A stretch of 64,000 bases of DNA from Chrysemys picta bellii (GCF_011386835.1 NC_088804.1:35141549-35205548), one strand, 5' to 3'; counted from the stretch's first letter, positions 23,412 to 36,637 are shown. Numbers and translations: made by a program. Notes: generated by a model not told the origin, from the letters alone.

Positions 23412-23861
23412 TGTCATAGGTACCTTGTACTGTTTGAGACCCTGGTGCAATGATCTGACCCCTGATTTGATCTCTATCTGTGAGCAACAAAACTTTGTCA
23501 GAATGCAAGCTGGTTTTTTTCCTGGTGGCTGTATCCTGGGACCCCTTGATCAAATGGCCCCAAATTTGGATTACTGCCCTTACCTCGCAGCCCCACGAGG
23601 CACACCAAATTTCAAGGCAATTTGATTAACCAGACAGATTTTAGAGCACTTAGAACAGTCAAGCTTTAAACAGAAAGCTGGTCTTAACCTTATCGATAGT
23701 AGAGCTATTGCTTTGCTAGAATTCCTGTGCCCACGCCCACTGATCAATGAACCCTGCTCCTTTGGTAGCATCCTTTCGGTATGCAGTTGATGCACATGTC
23801 ACTTTGCTGATGCCTCTGACTTCGGGGACCATGGTGGTGCCAATTGTACTATAATTTACAC
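23412..23861. other. Non-coding, unassigned
   Basis: Includes a frame at 23353-23625 without recognisable domain. Possibly old repeat; nothing could be named. Confidence 0.4.
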
Positions 23862-24195
23862 CAGGAGTCGGCAACGTTTGGCACGTGGCTCGCCAGGGTA
23901 AGCACCCTAGTGGGCCGGGCCAGTTTATTTACCTGCTGATGCGGCAGGTTCGGCCGATCGCAGCTCCCACTGGCCGCGGTTCGCCGTCCCGGGCCAATGG
24001 GGGCGGCGGGAAGCCGCGGCCAGCACATCTCACGCCCGCGCCGCTTCCCGCCGCCCCCATTGGCCCGGGACGGCGAACCGCGGCCAGTGGGGGCCGCGAT
24101 CAGCCGAACCTGCCGCGTCAGCAGGTAAATAAACTGGCCCGGCCCGCTAGGGTGCTTACCCTGGCGAGCCGCGTGCCAAACATTGCCGACCCCTG
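23862..24195. mobile_element. Palindromic hAT MITE, copy 3
   Basis: 334 bp, perfect duplication atttacac (23854-23861, 24196-24203). Left end has one change (CAGGAGTC). Arms retain CCAAT at 23994-23998 and ATTGG at 24059-24063, each beside a GGGGGCGG / CCGCCCCC box. Confidence 0.9.
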
Positions 24196-24958
24196 ATTTA
24201 CACCATTGGATTGTCCTTTAAATCTGTCATCAACTGCAAGTATGCTAAGGGATGGGAATGGTGGGGAAGATGGGCAACTTTCCCACCTTAAATCTGGCCC
24301 CATTCCCATACATCGCCAGCCAGAACGTCAGGCTTTGCAGTCTCCTAAGCTCAGGGATTGTTCCTTGCTTGCACCCCTTGTGGGGCAGGGAGGTTTCAGG
24401 ACCATGACCCCAGCCCAATGGGGAGCTCCAGGACAGTTGTGCCATTCCAGAGCTCCCACTGTGTTGGTGCCCCTCCACACCACCATCCACTGGTTTTACC
24501 TAACTGAGCCCCAGCTTGTGTAAGTAAAGTAGTTGTATAATGATTTACACCAAATGAAGATCTGGCCCAGTATGTTCAAGTCTGAAGCACTGTGTTTTGT
24601 AGTCAATACAGTATGGTAGATGTTATGTTTATTTAGAGAGGCAGAGATTGTAAAAAGGGGGCCTCAACATATGATGTACGTGGGCCATAAAAAAGCATCA
24701 AAGAAAATTTTTTAGATTGCATCTCTGAGCATCTATACCCCTCAGTTGGATGGTGAGGAGGCTAGACAGCGATCAGACATATTTTGGGCAAGATCATGCT
24801 GTGTATTACACTGATTAAACATTCTATTGGAGCTCTTCACAATTTACACTTGTGTCAAGGAGAGCAGAATCTGGCCCTAGCGCTTCAACCTCTGATGATA
24901 TGAGGTTAGTCTAAATGAAAGAATTAAAAAAAGTGGCTCTAGTGATGGGAGGTAGGAG

Positions 24959-25168
24959 CAGGGCCGGCTCCAGCATTTCTGCCGCCCCAAGCAATTGGGA
25001 AAAAAAAAAAAAAAAGCCGCGATCATCGGTGGCGGCAGTTCGGCAACAGGTCCTTCGCTCTTAGAGGGAGTGAGGGACCTGCCGCCCCCGAATTGCCGCA
25101 CATGCCGCCCCTCTCCCTTGGCCGCCCCAAGCACCTGCTTGTTAAGCTGGTGCCTGGAGCCGGCCCTG
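24959..25168. mobile_element. hAT MITE, CAGGGCCGGCTCCAG family
   Basis: 210 bp with ends CAGGGCCGGCTCCAG and TGGAGCCGGCCCTG and perfect duplication ggtaggag (24951-24958, 25169-25176). Contains a 17-A run. A second, shorter member is at 58443. Confidence 0.9.
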
Positions 25169-25176
25169 GGTAGGAG

Positions 25177-27498
25177 AGTCATTCTGAATGCCCCCCGCCC
25201 CAATTCTGGCAGCTAAAATTGCAACTCTGCTTTCAACCTACAAATGCATTTATTTTTTCCAAAAGAGAATAGCTCACTGAAACAGCACAGGGGAGAAAAA
25301 ACCTAAATCATCAAAGATTCTACATTAAACGGACAGATCAAAGATGTTATTTCCTAGGAGACAGAGGGTCCTTTTCTTCAGTGAATATCAAAGTTAAATC
25401 AAAGTTTTAATTAACATTATTTAAAGAGTAGTTTCTCTTTAAACAATGTGAAATAGTTCTTAAATGATCTTTGTGAACTGATTTCATGCCCAGTGTGCTC
25501 CAGTTTTAGATAATGCAGAGGTTACCTACCTGCTAATATTATTTCTCCCCTTTAAAAAGTGCATTTATACTTCCAGAATGATTGGAATTCTAGCACACTA
25601 TACCTATTTCAAGCATTGTACTGGCCTTTGAATTAACTAGGATTCCCTTTGAACTACCTTTGGATTCTGAGTTGCCTTTTAAAGGCCTCAGAATATTTTT
25701 AACTGATTATTTCTGTAAAAACAAGCCACTTAAAGTATAGCAGCTAGGTCATTAATTTGTGCCCAAATCCTCAACTATATTGTAATTAGGGATAATACAT
25801 ATGTGCCAGGACTCACCAGGTGCTAAGATCCTTGTGCAGCAAGCCCCTGCCTAGCCAGATAATAGTTCATTGAAATGACCACCTGGGCTTTTAAACTCCA
25901 CAACAAATAGTTTGTCCTATGGTAAGATGCAGTCAGTTTGTTAAGCCCATTTCTAGATTCAGAACAAGGACACTCCACTACTGTCCCAACTTCACCTAGC
26001 ACTCCCCTTAAGAAGATGTAAGCACGCTTTATTTTTTTAATTTCACCTACTGGATCCTGATTGGCTGCTGCCTTCTCTTGGCCCTTCTAGCCACTGGATA
26101 TCTAAATCTTGTTAGTTCTGCTGGTTTCAGAGCCTGAGAGGCCTTTTTAGGCAGTGCTCAGAGATTTAAACTCACTGCCCCTCTTTCCCAGTGATACTTT
26201 TCCTTTGGGCTGGTGATGCCTCCAGCAAGGAGTAGGCCTCGTACACCTCATCACAATGTGTCTAAGAACACGCAAATGAGACAGAGGTAGGTGTTGATGG
26301 TGAGTTTGAAAACTGTAAAAGATGTTGTAATGGCCTGTAGGTTGCATACGACTGCCCTCCACTGAATGCAATACAACTACTTAGTTGTGTATCCTAAGCC
26401 CTATACAGAAATAGCAGCTAAATGAGTTTTCTTTTAGCTTTAGGGGTCGAGTCCTGTGTTTTGAAAGGGGAAGAGCTAATCTCTCTCTCTCAGATACTGA
26501 CATGAAATTCTGAGCAAACAGCAGGTATAGCATTCTAACACCTCTGAGGGTCCTAGGTGGCCAGAGATTTGTTAAAATATTAGCCTTTTGCATGCACGTG
26601 TAATCCACTGGTCAGTATGCAATCTGCTTTGTTCTGAATCAACAGAGTATGTAGGTGTGTTACAGCTCTTTGTTTGAATGGTTAGCTTGAACTACAATAA
26701 CTCACGCTTTTAGTTCGTGAAGTCCCCAGTTCAAATCCTGGTGTTGACTGAGATGGCAGTTTTCACACATGTACATCTGATTATCTTACACCGAGCTCCT
26801 GCGTTCCTCTGTGCACTCCAAACTCCTGTGATGGCAGTGGGAGTTTGGGGTGCAAACGGAATGCAGGACTAAGTCCTATATAGGAGTTAAACTGAAACAT
26901 TTTTGTGGCAATAGACTCATATGTGCAGTTTCATGTTCCCGTTGCTTATGTCGAATCTGTGTTTCCCTCTGAATGGATTTTCATAACCTTGCGCCTCAAA
27001 ATATAGAGTGAAGAGTCATGAATTTAGAATACACCTTGGAACAAAATAAGGGGAAGTGTTTCAAAATGACAGAGAGATGTTTTTAATCTGAGGAAACATC
27101 TGTTCTCAATCTGGGAAACGACAGTTTTTCTAAAGTGTTTGGCAGCCCAAATGGCAGGGAGGCTATTTATGTATAACAAGTACAGTAATTCCTTTCTGCT
27201 TACGGATAGCAACAGCCTCATAATAGCAGTTCGGCTCCCTAATTTCAACCCCCCTCCTACACTGGAAGTGCTCTAGATGTCTGTTATTCCCTTGGTATGT
27301 AGACAAGCCTGGAAGTTTGGTCCCATGTTGCAATGACTTGCCTGTCTCCTGATGCTGGCGCCTAGAGCGAAAAGCCTTTACATAATGTCAGTCTCTTTGC
27401 TTTCCTTGAAAAAGAGCTAGAGGGCTTAAACTTTCTGGCTTTGCCATAATCACAATTAAAAAAGAAAAAGGAAAACATCACAATCCATTTGTTAAGTA
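25177..27498. other. Intergenic, one tRNA-like fragment
   Basis: No gene recognised; open frames at 26147-26371, 26381-26608 and 27024-27248 show no family features. Confidence 0.45.
26670..26756 (+). repeat. tRNA-derived SINE head-like fragment
   Basis: Has a B-box-like ccagttcaaatcctgg stem-loop and an upstream tggttagcttgaa A-box-like word, but no well-formed cloverleaf. Best read as the head of a degenerate SINE, not a working tRNA gene. Confidence 0.35.
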
Positions 27499-27669
27499 CG
27501 CCTCTACCCCGATAGAAGGCTGTGCTCGGGAGCCAAAAAATCGTATCACGTTATATCGAACTTGCTTTGATCTGGCGGAGTACGCAGCCCCGCTCCCCCG
27601 GAGCACTGCTTTACCGCGTTATAGCCAAATTCGTGTTATATCAGGTCGCATTATATCGGGGTAGAGGTG
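27499..27669. mobile_element. Mariner-type MITE
   Basis: 171 bp between TA dinucleotides (27497-27498, 27670-27671). Ends cgcctctaccccgata and tatcggggtagaggtg are inverted repeats. Non-coding. Confidence 0.8.
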
Positions 27670-28139
27670 TATAAAAATGCAATCCAAAAGAAATGGTGAT
27701 GGTTTGCAATTTCCAAGGTCAATAAATGGCTCCCATGACTTTAACATTCATGCTGGAAGCTTGTTCCAGAACAATTGAACCTTTTTATAGTTTCAGCCAC
27801 TCACGTTGCATCATTGCATGAAAAGTTGGAGGCTTTTTGTATTTTTTTCCTCAGGAGGGTTGGTTCTGATTGATTAAATTGTCATTGTTTGAGTTAGTTG
27901 CTGAATTATAACTTGGCATTTTTAACAGTGTGATTTGTGTAAAGAGACAGCTTTTTGATACAGCAAACTAGCTGATAATTTTTAAGTAGAAAAAGGAGCT
28001 TTAATTCGCTATGTGTACTCAGCCTTTCACCACTACCTCAAAAAAGCATTGGAAAATAATGTCGAGATTATGACACAAACGGAAAGTACACCAGATTTAA
28101 ACCTGCTCCTTCTTTAACATATCATAGGCCTGGTTTATA

Positions 28140-28435
28140 TATGGTACTTATATGGACTCCACATAGTATCTGAGCACCTTACCATCTTAAATGGATTCAT
28201 CCTCCAATAGGATAGGGAAGTACAATTATCCCAGTTTTACAGGTAGGGAACTGAGGCCCATAGGCCCAATTTAATGGAAGCTAGGTGCCTAAATACTTTT
28301 AAGGATCTGAGCCAGAGAGACTTGTGCCAAACTCCTTGCCCAAGGTCACACCAGAAGTTTGGGCAAAGTTGAGAATCAAGCTATCGTCTTCTGAGTCCAA
28401 AGCGAGCATCTTAATCATTGAACAATCCTTCCTCT
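28140..28435 (-). repeat. MIR-type SINE split by an older repeat fragment
   Basis: Reversed MIR core at 28200-28263 (cagttttacaggtagggaac, tgaggccca) resumes at about 28325 with ccttgcccaaggtcacacc. Between them sits a ctaggtgcctaaatac fragment of the 8004 family. Confidence 0.55.
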
Positions 28436-28454
28436 ACGTAGCAAGCTTCAGCCA

Positions 28455-28570
28455 AACATTACAAAGCAATTTATAAAGGTAGGCAAGTATCATATTTTAC
28501 ATGGAAAAACAGAGACAAAGTGTTTAAGGGATTTACCCAAGATCATGCTATAAATCAGTGGCAGAGGTCT
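28455..28570 (-). repeat. MIR-type SINE fragment
   Basis: Second reversed core nearby: attttacatggaaaaacag and gatttacccaagatcatgc. Diverged, approximate ends. Confidence 0.5.
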
Positions 28571-28705
28571 ATTTCACCACATGGGCATGTATTTCCCTGC
28601 ACCAAAATGATGAGCTGTGATCCAAAGAGCTTCTGAACACCCCCAAATTCCTTTGACTTCAGCCAGACTTGAGGTTATTGAGCACCTCCCAGTGTGTGCC
28701 CAGTC

Positions 28706-28998
28706 TAGGGTGACCAGATGAGGGGAAGGAAATATCGGGACACATGGGGGGAGGAGGAGTCCTGCTGACTGAGAAAAACAAACAAAAACAAAGCTAAGTC
28801 CTGCCGGCTGAGCAAACAACAACAACGACAACAAAAAACCGAGTCCTGCCGGCTGAGCAAAAAAAACAACAAAAAAACCCCAGTGCTGCCGGCGGCTATT
28901 GGGACAAATTGCATCCCAACCAAAGATCGGTCGGGACGCGGGACAGATACCGAAATATGGGGACGGTCCTGATTTTATCGGGACAGCTGGTCACCCTA
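28706..28998. mobile_element. hAT MITE, TAGGGTGACC family
   Basis: 293 bp; ends TAGGGTGACCAGATG and AGCTGGTCACCCTA, perfect duplication gcccagtc (28698-28705, 28999-29006). The centre has repeated gtcctgccggctgagcaaa units with A-rich spacers. Related pieces at 37325 and 42564. Confidence 0.9.
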
Positions 28999-29006
28999 GC
29001 CCAGTC

Positions 29007-29734
29007 CTGAACCAGCTATCCAAGTCCAGGTAAAAGGCTCATCATTTTTGATGCAAAGAAACTCATGTCCACGTGATGCAGATGTTTTTTACTCTCATGA
29101 ACGGTCACCCATGTTCTCCATATGACTAGCTGTTTGCTTCCAAGGCCCTGCACAGTATATTTCTCCCTGACCTGATTTAAATCAGCATTCCACAATCACA
29201 TAGTCTGCAAATCAAACAACAAACATGCTTGTCTTTAATGTAAGACCAGTGGCAGCAGACCAATGTATGTAGGGGAGATACTGATTAGAGCAGGGATTGG
29301 CGGGCTGGAGACTTAGGCCTTATTCATATCTATGTTACTCCAGGTTTATCTGATGTAATTGCTTATGTTAGAATAACACAGTGGTAAATTAGACCTCTGA
29401 GCTGTAAACCCGAGTCAGTCACTAACTTGCAACGTAATCTTAGTTATTCCATCAAACTGTTTTTGCCTCAGTTTCACCATGTCAAATGGGATACTTGCCT
29501 ACTTTTACAAATCTTTGGATGAAGCATGCTACATAAGTCCACAGAGAGCATTTTTATCATTAAATCACGACTTTTATCAAGCCAATGATGACATTAAACT
29601 TCAAACTTCTTATATGCCTTAAGTCCTGGCAGGTCTTTTGCTAAAATGGTTACAGTGGAATTCATTGAAATTGGAGGTCATAGATTGATATGCTGCAGGT
29701 AGATTGTTTTATGACCATTGATCACTGCAACAAA
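29007..29734. other. Intergenic; partial MIR-like core
   Basis: A tgcctcagtttcaccatg word at about 29465 suggests a plus-strand MIR remnant (about 29370-29530). Otherwise nothing recognised. Confidence 0.4.
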
Positions 29735-30033
29735 GGATACGTCTTCACTACCCGTCGGATTGGCGGGTAGTAATCGATCTATCGGGGATCGATTTATCGC
29801 GTTTCGTCTAGACGTGATAAATCGATCCCCGAATGCGCTCCCCGTTGACTCCGGAACTCCACCAGAGGGAGAGGCGGAAGTGGAGTTGACGGGGGAGCCG
29901 CGGACGTCGATCCCACGCCATGAGGACGCGAGGTAAATCGATCTACGATACGTTGACTTCTACACTATTCTCGTGGCTGAAGTTGCGTATCTTAGATCGA
30001 TTTCTCGCCCCCCCCCCCAGTGTAGACCAGCCC
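29735..30033. mobile_element. Harbinger-type MITE, copy 3 (reverse orientation)
   Basis: Begins ggatacgtcttcactacccg and ends cagtgtagaccagccc. Shares the atcgatttatcgcg/cgtgataaatcgat hairpin and the gcgtatcttagatcgatt block with 46325. Flanks AAA/GTA no longer match. Confidence 0.65.
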
Positions 30034-30039
30034 GTAGAG

Positions 30040-32330
30040 TCACAGAGTTTAAGGCCAGAAGGGGCCACCAGATCATCTAGTTTAACCTCCTGTATATCAC
30101 CAGCCACCAACCCCACCCAGCACCCGCATATTAAACCCAACTATCTAAATTAGACCAAAAGTATTACAGCTCACAGGAACTAAACTATTATGTGTCATGG
30201 GCAGACAATAAGAGGGACTGAGGTGCATCAGCCCAAGGACTTGCAATGACAAGTAATTGATTGTGAGATATACCCAGATAATCCAGCCAAGTGACCGGCA
30301 TCTCATGCTGCAGAGCAAGGCAATCCTCCCCACCCCCAAGTTCACTGCCAATGTGACCTGGGGGAAAATTCCTTCCTAACCCCACATCTGGTGATCAGTT
30401 AGACCCTAAGCATGTGGGCAAGAACCAGCCAGCTAAGCATGGGAGAGAGAGAATGCTTGGTGCCATCTCAGAAAACTAGCCCATCTCCAGCTGTGGCCAG
30501 TGTCCCATCTCCAGCTGTGGCCATCCCTAAAACTTCAGAGGAAGAAAACCAAATAAACCCCAGAATACACTGGGCAGGGTGGGGGAAGTCCCTTTCTGAC
30601 CCCTGCAGGTTACTATTTGAAGCTCTGAAGCATGAGCTGTAGGAACATGAGACACACCAGAAGAGATCCCCAGGAATACAGAGCCCTGCTCCCTACCCTC
30701 AAAAGCAACCCCATCATACAATTCCACTCATAAATTTTTACAGCTCTCTTTTAAAGCTAATTAAGTTGTTTTCCCCCACAACTGCCATTGGGAGACTGTT
30801 CCAGAACCTCACTCCTCTGATGATTGGAAACGTTCTAATTTCCAGCCTGAATTTGGTCATAGTCAGTTTATATCCATTTGTTCTTGTACCAACATTGTCC
30901 TTTAATAGCTTAAATATCTCATTACCCTCCCTGCTGTTTACTTTCCTGATGTATTTATAGAGAGCAATCTATCCCCTCTCAGCCTTCTTTTTGCTAGGCT
31001 AAACAAGCCAAGCTCTTCCAGTCTCTTCTCATAAGATGAGCCCTCCATTCCCTTGATCAGTTGTTCTTCTCTGCACCTGTTCCAATTTGAATTCATCTTT
31101 CTTGGACATGGTTGACCAGAACTGTACACAGTATTCCAGATGAGACCTTACCAGTGCATTGTACAATGGCATTAATACTTCTCTATCTCGACTGGAAATG
31201 CCTCACCTGATACATCCTAGGATCACATTTGCCTTTTTTGCAGCTAGTAGTCAAGGTACTCAAGTGGAATCCATGAGTCGAGAAGAGTTTTCTTCATGTG
31301 AATGCCTTCCAACTGTCGATCATCCCCAAAACTTCCTCATAGCACCTTGAGTCCTTGAGTCATCTGATGATCTTCATTATCTTGGCACACCTTTATCCTC
31401 TCTCTCCAGGGTCTGGAAGTATTCTGCTGAAAATCACCAGACCTTTCACTTCTTGCCTTGATCCATACCAGTGGGAACCTAGCAGTGTCTTTCATCCTGA
31501 CATTCAGCATAAGCAGTGAATTCTTCCCCACTCCCATTAAGATCCTTTTCAGCCTCCTGTCCACATCTTGTATCCTTGCTCCCGGCAGATAGCACACTCT
31601 TCTGTTCTCTTGATCTTGTCCAGTGACAGGCCTGTCGATTCTTCTTAGTACGTAGCCCCCGATCACAGACCTCTCTCTTCCTGGTGTTGAGGAGAATTTG
31701 TCTTATGTTCTCTGTCACAGTCCTGTGAACATCATCCTCATTTCCTTGGGCTCCGGTCTCTGACTATCTCCATGGTCCCTTATTCCCTTCTGCAGGGACT
31801 GGCTTCCCTTCTTTTCCTTTGCCACCCTGTCTTCTGCCTATTTCTCCTCCTTGTTCACCAGTGCAGCAAACCTGTTACTCAATTCTATTTCACTTCCACT
31901 AGCCAGTCTCTTCCTCTGCCTTATCCTCATGGTCACATTTTTCCACAGATCACTCTCCTCTCCTGGCAACCCACCCTCCAGGTCCTTTTGTTTGTCAGGT
32001 ATTCACAAGTCTTGAGTTGTCTCTCATCCTCTCCTGCATTATACCTTCATTTCCCCGTATGCGTTCCATCATCGTTCCCAGCTCCATCTCTAATCCTCGG
32101 ATCCTCTCTGCCATGCGTCTGTACCTTCCATCAGATATCCATTCAAGGATTACATACATCCCACAACTTTTGCATCTAATCAACTTCTTTGTCTCCTCTA
32201 CTCCTTAGCTCACTTCTAATGCTGCCTCGGTAGCCACCATTGTCTTCTCTTCCTAGTCCCTACTGCAAGGGGGGGGGAAGGGAAAAAAGAATCCCCCCCT
32301 ACAATCTCCCCCTCCAACTGAAACTCTGCT
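30040..32330 (-). mobile_element. CR1 LINE copy with ORF1 start and ORF2 end
   Basis: Minus-strand CR1. ORF1 begins at ATG 32240: a CxxC start (RCKSCGMY), coiled-coil-like RMAERIRGLEMELG, then an SGNH-esterase block with YLPGARIQDVDRRLKR at about 31600. The expected GDS nucleophile motif is altered (GGYVLRRID). From about 31265 down the strand reads the ORF2 C-terminus ([14 protein letters not shown], a Ser/Arg-rich RRLRGD block) and a 3' tail ending near 30040 with a cccttctggccttaaact-type CR1 terminus. The endonuclease and most of reverse transcriptase are missing. Several stops; not functional. Two insertions cannot be excluded. Confidence 0.75.
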
Positions 32331-35300
32331 GTTAGCTGCTAGTTGTTACAAGTATGGATAAGTGGATCCATTCATGGGCCAGGAAGAAACTTTCCAATCA
32401 CCAATTTAGAACACCGCACAGCTAGCCAGGTGCATTATGGGTGTGTAAACTTTTCACTGAAGTATCAACAGTGGTAACTCCTGGAGGCAGGATACTGGGC
32501 TACAGATGGATCACTGCTCTGATCCAATGTGGCAAATCCTGTGTTTCTAACACCTGTGTTTCTAATCAGTGAAGGACATCACAATGGGATACTGGTATAT
32601 ATATATATATATGTAGTCAAGGGTAGTCATTTTCATGTCTTCAGAATAATCTGTAAGCCCTTGTCAGTAGTAGGAAATAAGCTGTGACAAAAAAGGGTAA
32701 AACATTCATTAAAACTATAATGATTTATATCATAACATTATGAGGTAGTATACTTCACCTCTTAAAACAGCAACCCCTCAATGACTGTTTTCCTAATTTG
32801 CATAAGTAATTGACCTCTCATTAGCAGCTCATTAGAAAAATTGAGGTGCCGTGACAAACGCAAACCCACTGCGACGGAGCCTCTGCATATGAATATATAA
32901 TTGAAAACTCAGCTGGATTTTTAAAAGGAAGGTCCAGAAAAGCTTAAGTTCTCTGAAAATACGAGTTTCATTTAACTCTGTAAATGAAAAAGATGGGCCA
33001 AAATTTGAACACGCAAGCACTTGAAGTTAGGCCCTGAAATCCATACTAAGACACATTACTCAGTATTTGATTTTCAAATATTTTGAGCAGCCAAAGCTCT
33101 TGTTTCAGGTAATCACAGTTATAGGTGCTCAATACACTTTTGGAAAAAATCAGCCCACTTATTTAGATGCCTAAATACAGAGTTAGGTGCCTAACTTTAG
33201 GCAGACAGGTTGAAAATCCATGTCCCCAAATCCACAACAAAGCACTTAAGTAAGTGGCCTGCTTTTCAGAAGTACTGATCACCTACCCCTAATTTCCATT
33301 GACTTCAGTCTAGATTTAGGGGTATGAAAAAGAGCAACAATTCTGAACATTTTGGCTACGAGTTGTGTTTAGCATCTTGTAAATTTCAAATGAAGGTGTC
33401 TGGAGGTACAACTCATCTTTTTCACGGAAGCTAATAAGCAATACATGAATGTTAATAAGCCCAAATAATTTTTACACATATAAGAGCATTAACCTAAATA
33501 ATCTTTTCTGTCTGTCTTTCTAGGGACTGATAAATCATTGTTAACTTAACTTTTCCCCACAGCTGTCTTGAAGAAAGGGAGGCTTACATTTATCACACAG
33601 TTTTACAAGCCCTTTCTGCTGCGGACAAATGCTCAAAGATCCATTCTATTTAGATAAGCCCTAAAAAAGTTCAGACATTTAGGTGAAACACATCTGAAGG
33701 TAGCTAAACTTTTGAGGCCCAATTTATTTTTTCATTACAAAACTATCAGAAAGGAAAAGGAAAGGTCCCTTTTTTACTGGCTCAGACTTGCACTGCATAG
33801 GAGAAAAGAAGAACCTCAGTGACCCTCAGCAGTACCAACTAACAGAACTCAGCATCTGAAGAGGGAATGAAAGCAATGGAATAATGTGAGAAAGGATATG
33901 GAGAACGGCTGGCTGTGGTGATCCAGATCTGCACTAGGAAAGAAGAGAGAAGCAGGAACAAATACTTCTTCAGTTCAGGAAGAGTGTCTGTTGAATGAGT
34001 GACAAGACTACAAGCCAGAAACTGCTACCCAAGCCTCAGTGAGATTTGAACTTGTGATTCCTAGTTTATGAGACCAATGTGGTAAGCCCGAGCTATATAG
34101 CTGGGGCCCAGACACCTTCAGTATAGGGTGGAAGTTGGTTCTGGCCAATGAGTGATGCGTGACTGATGAACAAACCTTATGAAAAGTTAGTTTTTCCAAA
34201 TTCTTCTGTTTCAACTTTGTTCTTCTATCACCGATCACAACATGTGCTTGTCATGTGATAGCCCACCCACTTTATCTTGGCATGTCTGCATATATGTTTT
34301 GTTCTAACAACTGCCAAGCTAGGAGGCACAACAATGATGATGAAGGGTTTTTCTTGTTATGGAGGGAAAAGCAGGCTTTGCTATGCTCTGTAGGCAAACA
34401 GGATTAATCAATCTTCTATGACATTTAAAGAGAACAGGTCAAGCTACAAAAGAAGATATAAACAGCAGTCAATTAGGTTCCTTCATTGTAAAACATGTTG
34501 TGTCTATACCAAAGGCTGTGTTGGAACTATACCAAGGGATGAGAATCTCATTCTGCATCTCTAATCCTGTGCAACTGAGGTTGGTTCCTGGGTCTCTCTC
34601 ATGGGGGTGCAGATCTCTAGGCTCTTGCCATTTGGTTTGAACCCAGATTAGGAACGAAATAAAATGCCTCAAAAAATGGCAAATGGCTCCAAATAAAGGA
34701 AAAGTTTTTCTGCTGCTTGCCAACAGACATAGCGTGGTTGGAGTATAGTGAGAATATCCTAAGTGATCAACTGTCTTTTCTTTGGAACTTGAACTTTCCA
34801 TCACCACTGACAAACATGGCATGATCTATCAGTGTTGCTTCATAAATGAAGATTTCCTTACTGGACTAGCTATGAAAGGATTAAATTTAGCCTTGGTGTA
34901 AAGCCTTTGGTTTCACTGGAGTTTTGCAACCTTACAGCAGGGCTGAATTTGGCCTGAAAGGTGGATTTATGAGGTCTTGTTGAATAAGTTAGCAGGTGAA
35001 CGTTAGTCCCTCCATAAACACAGAGACATCCGCGCACATGCAACTTTTTTGTTGTAACCCTGATAGCACTGAATTGCAAAGCTGGGTAACAAGTCCAGCT
35101 CTAAGTCTGAAAAAAATAATGTTGAGAATGTGTCCGATATATTGTTCCTGAAACACCTGCATAACCCGGCAGCTCCTTTCGGAGCTTCATGCCTGTCATA
35201 GCAACCATTTTTTAAAAGCTCCTGAGCAACAAGCAAATCAGTATAAAACACCACGGAGGTTTATCAATGCAATCATTCACCATTCGAGTACACTCTTCCG

Positions 35301-35580
35301 TCATTATGCATGGTGTTGTACGGTAATGCTGTTCATTAGAGCCCACCTACACCCATACAGCAATGATCCTCCCACACCGTGCATAAGAATGGCTTGTGTG
35401 CTGAGTTTCTTTTGGATTTAGGAATAAACCTGGATTTCTGCTGTGCATGGAAAATGTGCCTATTCTCCCTTATGCCCACGCACATACGGTATATTTTTTC
35501 CTTCCAAATGGGACCTAAATTGGCAATACTAATATTCAAAGTTCAAGGAGGAGTAAAATACATTTATAATTGTTTCCTTG
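32331..35580. other. Intergenic, AT-rich
   Basis: Holds a short (TA)n at 32597-32612, an 8004-family fragment at about 33130-33330 (ttaggtgcctaactttagg) and the tRNA-like piece near 34028. No coding exon recognised. Confidence 0.45.
34028..34106 (-). repeat. tRNA-Met-like SINE head or tRNA pseudogene
   Basis: On the minus strand tatagctcgggc resembles an A box, ggtctcataaact an anticodon loop with CAT, and aagttcaaatctc a B box, spaced as in a tRNA. The acceptor stem does not pair, so it is a SINE head or pseudogene. Confidence 0.4.
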
Positions 35581-36637
35581 TGTGACCGGGGTCCCAGTGG
35601 GGGCCAGCTGTGGTCACCCAAATAGGGTGAACTGCAAAGAAGGGGGCAGACAATCCCCATAAAGCGGGTGGATATTCCAATACTTAGATTTACTAAGCCA
35701 GCATAAAACAGCTTCTTTATTCCCTTACTGGTTACTCAGAAATCCAAACAACAGAGTTCCCTTAAAGTGATCCAGCCTCAGGCCTCCATCCAGGTACCTA
35801 AGTCAAATGTGATGAAGATTGCTGAAAATCTTATTTCATCATATATATATAAAAAAAAGGTTCTACCAATCCCAAAGGAACAGACACATTACCTCCCAGG
35901 TTATTGAATATTCCAGATCTTACCCAAATACATGCTACAGCCAATTCTTATTAACTAAACTAAAATGTATTAAAAAACAGAAGAGAGAGAGAGAGAATGG
36001 TTAAAAGATCAATATACATACAGACATGAGTTCAGTACAATGAGGTTCAGATTCATAGCAGAGATGGTGAGCTTTGTAGTTGCAAAGAGTTCCTTTAGAG
36101 TTCAGTTAATAGGTTATACACTAGTGTCCAAATATCATATTCAGGGCATACCAGCGTAACTGGGACCTTGTGACTCAGACTTCCCCTGATAAAGCCTAAG
36201 CAGATCTCAGATAACAGAATCAGGACTCAAGGATCTTTTATCCAATTTCATGTCCTTTTTGACAAGTTGTAGTTCAAAAGATAATTATCATGACTTTGAA
36301 GGTGGTCCGTCACCAATACTTAGCTATAGAATTAACATAAGGCAATTTGCTTGTCCCTCCACCATTCACAGATTATTTGCTATACATCTCAAAGAGAGAG
36401 ATGAATACAGCGATATCCCGTTTACAGTTCATTTAAATGCTAGGATGTTCTTTTGATCTCTGAATTATCAGAATACAGCAAAGACAGGGACTGTTGATTA
36501 CATCAGTTGACCCTACTCATACACGCGTAAATAAATGACAACACAGACATTATCTCCCCACATGTCTTTGGAGGGTTATTTATTTTCCAGCAATACCCTT
36601 TATTTTGCAGTTTAACCCTTTCTAGCCATGTGTCACA
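35581..36637 (-). mobile_element. Solo LTR of an endogenous retrovirus
   Basis: 1,057 bp bounded by TGTGACCGGG and CCATGTGTCACA; flanks ccttg and ctttg differ by one base, a decayed 5-bp duplication. TTTATT at 35716-35721 gives an AATAAA on the minus strand about 135 nt from that end, supporting minus orientation. No internal retroviral genes are adjacent. Confidence 0.7.

Noticed and set aside
26670..26756. Functional tRNA gene
   Set aside because: Only the B-box arm is convincing; no closed cloverleaf.
31772..32179. 135-codon plus-strand frame rich in Leu, Ser and Pro
   Set aside because: Antisense shadow of CR1 ORF1 on the minus strand.
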